DNA from: DATKMK01 sp035541895
GTDB taxonomy: Bacteria; Desulfobacterota; Binatia; HRBIN30; JACQVA1
Direction: 5' to 3'
NCBI GenBank assembly: GCA_035541895.1
Contig: DATKMK010000125.1
Span: forward strand, 1 to 61,460
DNA: 61,460 bases
The position numbers and the translations under genes are program-made. Each line of letters starts with the position of its first letter. The stretch's first letter is position 1. The notes under the pieces were generated by a model. It was not told where the DNA came from. It worked only from the letters and a program-made list of their open reading frames with translations, and made no database searches. Positions 60,161-61,460 of this stretch are shown here, piece after piece.

Positions 60161-61204
60161 ATGCGGCTTGACGTGCAGGGGCATCCGATTCATACACGCG
60201 CGCTGGCGGTGACGTTCACGCAGCGCGCCGATCAGAAGTTGGACGTGCGCGGGTACGTGATCGATCTGCGCAAGCGCGGGTTGGTCCCGGTCGCTGGCGA
60301 TCTGCAAGGCACTGGCATCATACATCAGATGCAGCTCGATGCGGTGATCGACCCGGCGAACGCGATCATCGAACAGATCGCCGCGCAGCAACCGAACGTC
60401 GCGTTCGAGCCGTCGGCCATGACCGATGGGGAGCAGTGCCGCGATCCGATCCGCGCCATCGAGGCGATGGCCGGTGCGCGGCTGGATGCCGGCTTCTCCC
60501 GTCGACTGAGCGAAGTGATCGGCGGCCCGCGCGGCTGCTCGCACCTGCTGACCTTGGCTCATCTGCTCGGATCGACCGCGGTGTGGATGATCGAGCGCGA
60601 CCGCAGCCTGTTTGGAACCAATCCTGCACGTCTGGTGGGGCAGCGCGTGTTTCGCCGCGATCTCATCATCGACGGGTTCGAAACGCCGGAAGCCGACGGC
60701 AGCATGGCGCTGACGCTTGAGCTCGCCGATCTCAACTTTGCGCCGTCGCCGGCGGTCGCGCGTCCGATGGACCGTTACGCTGCGGATCAGGAGATTCGCG
60801 GCGTATTCAACATCGGCTTTCCGACCTTCGAACTGCGGCAGATCGCGGTGGCCGAACGCCGTCGTGATGCCGCCACGTTCGACTCCGCGGAGTGGAGCGA
60901 TCTCGATCAGTCCGTGGCCGGGCTGGTCGGTGTCCGCTTCGGCTTCGGTATCACCGCCGAACTGCTGCGGCGCCTGGGCGAGCGCGCGAGCGACCGCCCG
61001 CTGCTCGATGCCTTGCTGATGGTGGCGCCCGCGCTGATTCAATGCACGGCCGCGTTGTCAGACAGTTGGCCGGCAGCGTTCAAGAAGAGCGCGTCGCTGG
61101 TGGGCATGGGCGGGTTGCCGGACTCGTGCTACATGTGGCGCCGCAACGGCGCGCTGTCGCGCGCGCGCGAGGCCGAGGGCGGCGTGGTGCCGCTGCGACC
61201 GTGA
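60161..61204 (+). CDS. DUF2889 domain protein
   Basis: The 347-residue protein matches DUF2889. The family features visible are RGYVIDLRKRGLVPVAGDL, a basic LDAGFSRRLSEVIGG segment and the cysteine string GGPRGCSHLLTLAHLLG. The N-terminal half resembles the DUF2889 beta domain and the conserved Cys-x-His may bind a metal or cofactor. The C-terminal half beyond about 190 is not recognised; it ends with PDSCYMWRRNGALSR. It starts 44 bp after hpnE in the same direction and may be the last gene of the operon, although its role in hopanoid metabolism is unknown. It converges on the P450 gene with 22 bp between stops. Confidence 0.75.
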   Translation: MRLDVQGHPIHTRALAVTFTQRADQKLDVRGYVIDLRKRGLVPVAGDLQGTGIIHQMQLDAVIDPANAIIEQIAAQQPNVAFEPSAMTDGEQCRDPIRAIEAMAGARLDAGFSRRLSEVIGGPRGCSHLLTLAHLLGSTAVWMIERDRSLFGTNPARLVGQRVFRRDLIIDGFETPEADGSMALTLELADLNFAPSPAVARPMDRYAADQEIRGVFNIGFPTFELRQIAVAERRRDAATFDSAEWSDLDQSVAGLVGVRFGFGITAELLRRLGERASDRPLLDALLMVAPALIQCTAALSDSWPAAFKKSASLVGMGGLPDSCYMWRRNGALSRAREAEGGVVPLRP

Positions 61205-61226
61205 GAGTCGCGCGAACGAGCCACCG

Positions 61227-61460
61227 TTAGGCGTCGAAACACACCCGTAGCCGCTTCGGCGATCGAAACGCCAAACCGGTCATGTAGGCTTCGTCGGTCG
61301 AGTCGAGGCGAAGATTGCGCAGCCGATCGAGGAGCGCGTTCATCGCCGTGCGTGCCTCCAAGCGCGCGAGGTGTGAGCCGACGCAGAAGTGGCGGCCGAA
61401 GCCGAAGGCGACGTGGTCGTCGGCGTGGCGGTGGATGTCGAAGCGATCGGGCTCGGGGTA
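61227..61460 (-). CDS. Cytochrome P450, C-terminal end
   Basis: Read on the minus strand from the right edge, the frame is open for 77 codons to a TAA at 61227-61229; the 5' part lies outside the window. It begins YPEPDRFDIHRHADDHVAFG, and the heme-binding loop FGFGRHFCVGSHLAR follows, whose cysteine codon (61383-61385) provides the axial heme ligand. The sequence fits bacterial class I P450s. With the hopanoid operon facing it, an isoprenoid or fatty-acid substrate is possible but not shown. Confidence 0.9.
   Translation of the reverse strand, partial: YPEPDRFDIHRHADDHVAFGFGRHFCVGSHLARLEARTAMNALLDRLRNLRLDSTDEAYMTGLAFRSPKRLRVCFDA

Overview
The window is GC-rich, densely coded chromosomal DNA from a Gram-negative-type bacterium, with hopanoid synthesis, RND/MMPL exporters, a LolA-like protein and PBP5-type cell-wall genes. 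Two secreted proteins carry long Thr-Pro-Thr linkers, and many genes are joined by 1-4 bp start/stop overlaps. I have seen this style in metagenome-assembled 'deltaproteobacteria-like' lineages such as Candidatus Binatota (Desulfobacterota_B). That placement is an inference: no rRNA, tRNA or marker gene lies in the window. I found no insertion sequence, prophage, CRISPR array or integrase.

Layout. 1-6.7 kb: the 3' end of an amidohydrolase gene, a giant zinc-ribbon/kinase/AAA/TPR/nucleotidyl-cyclase protein directly following a UbiB-like kinase, and a decayed second amidohydrolase tail. 6.7-13.9 kb: two Thr-Pro-Thr repeat surface proteins flanking a D-Ala-D-Ala carboxypeptidase, a small conserved protein and a VOC protein. 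13.9-21.3 kb: a JAMM-DinG helicase fusion, a deazaflavin-oxidoreductase-like protein, a GNAT/acyl-CoA-synthetase fusion and an overlapping HAD/ATP-grasp pair. 21.4-36.4 kb: two paralogous MMPL exporters, each ending in a cyclic-nucleotide-binding (CNB) domain. Between them lie a TPR protein, a GAF membrane protein with a metallophosphoesterase, a response regulator, a HAD protein coupled to a GAF histidine kinase, and an ABC-2 exporter with a Crp-like protein. 36.5-42.6 kb: a Tat-exported DUF362 protein, the collapsed remains of a type I restriction-modification locus, a LolA-like protein, a flavoprotein monooxygenase and a serine hydrolase. 42.8-47.0 kb: a MacAB-like exporter with one ATPase and two permeases. 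47.1-49.5 kb: a CNB/MalT-like/anion-permease fusion. 49.6-61.2 kb: one continuous operon with five mevalonate-pathway genes followed by squalene-hopene cyclase, HpnC, HpnD and HpnE, then a DUF2889 gene. The window closes on the 3' end of a cytochrome P450.

Two themes stand out. First, cyclic-nucleotide signalling appears fused to transport: one protein has a class III cyclase domain, and four have CNB domains, three of them joined to three-domain or twelve-helix transporters. Second, lower and upper isoprenoid steps are joined in one operon. HMG-CoA reductase, mevalonate kinase, phosphomevalonate kinase, diphosphomevalonate decarboxylase and type 2 IPP isomerase supply prenyl units, HpnC/D/E make squalene, and Shc cyclises it to hopene. 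HMG-CoA synthase and farnesyl-diphosphate synthase must lie elsewhere. Two palindromes of the form TRACC-N4-GGTYA upstream of the first gene are candidate operators for this operon.
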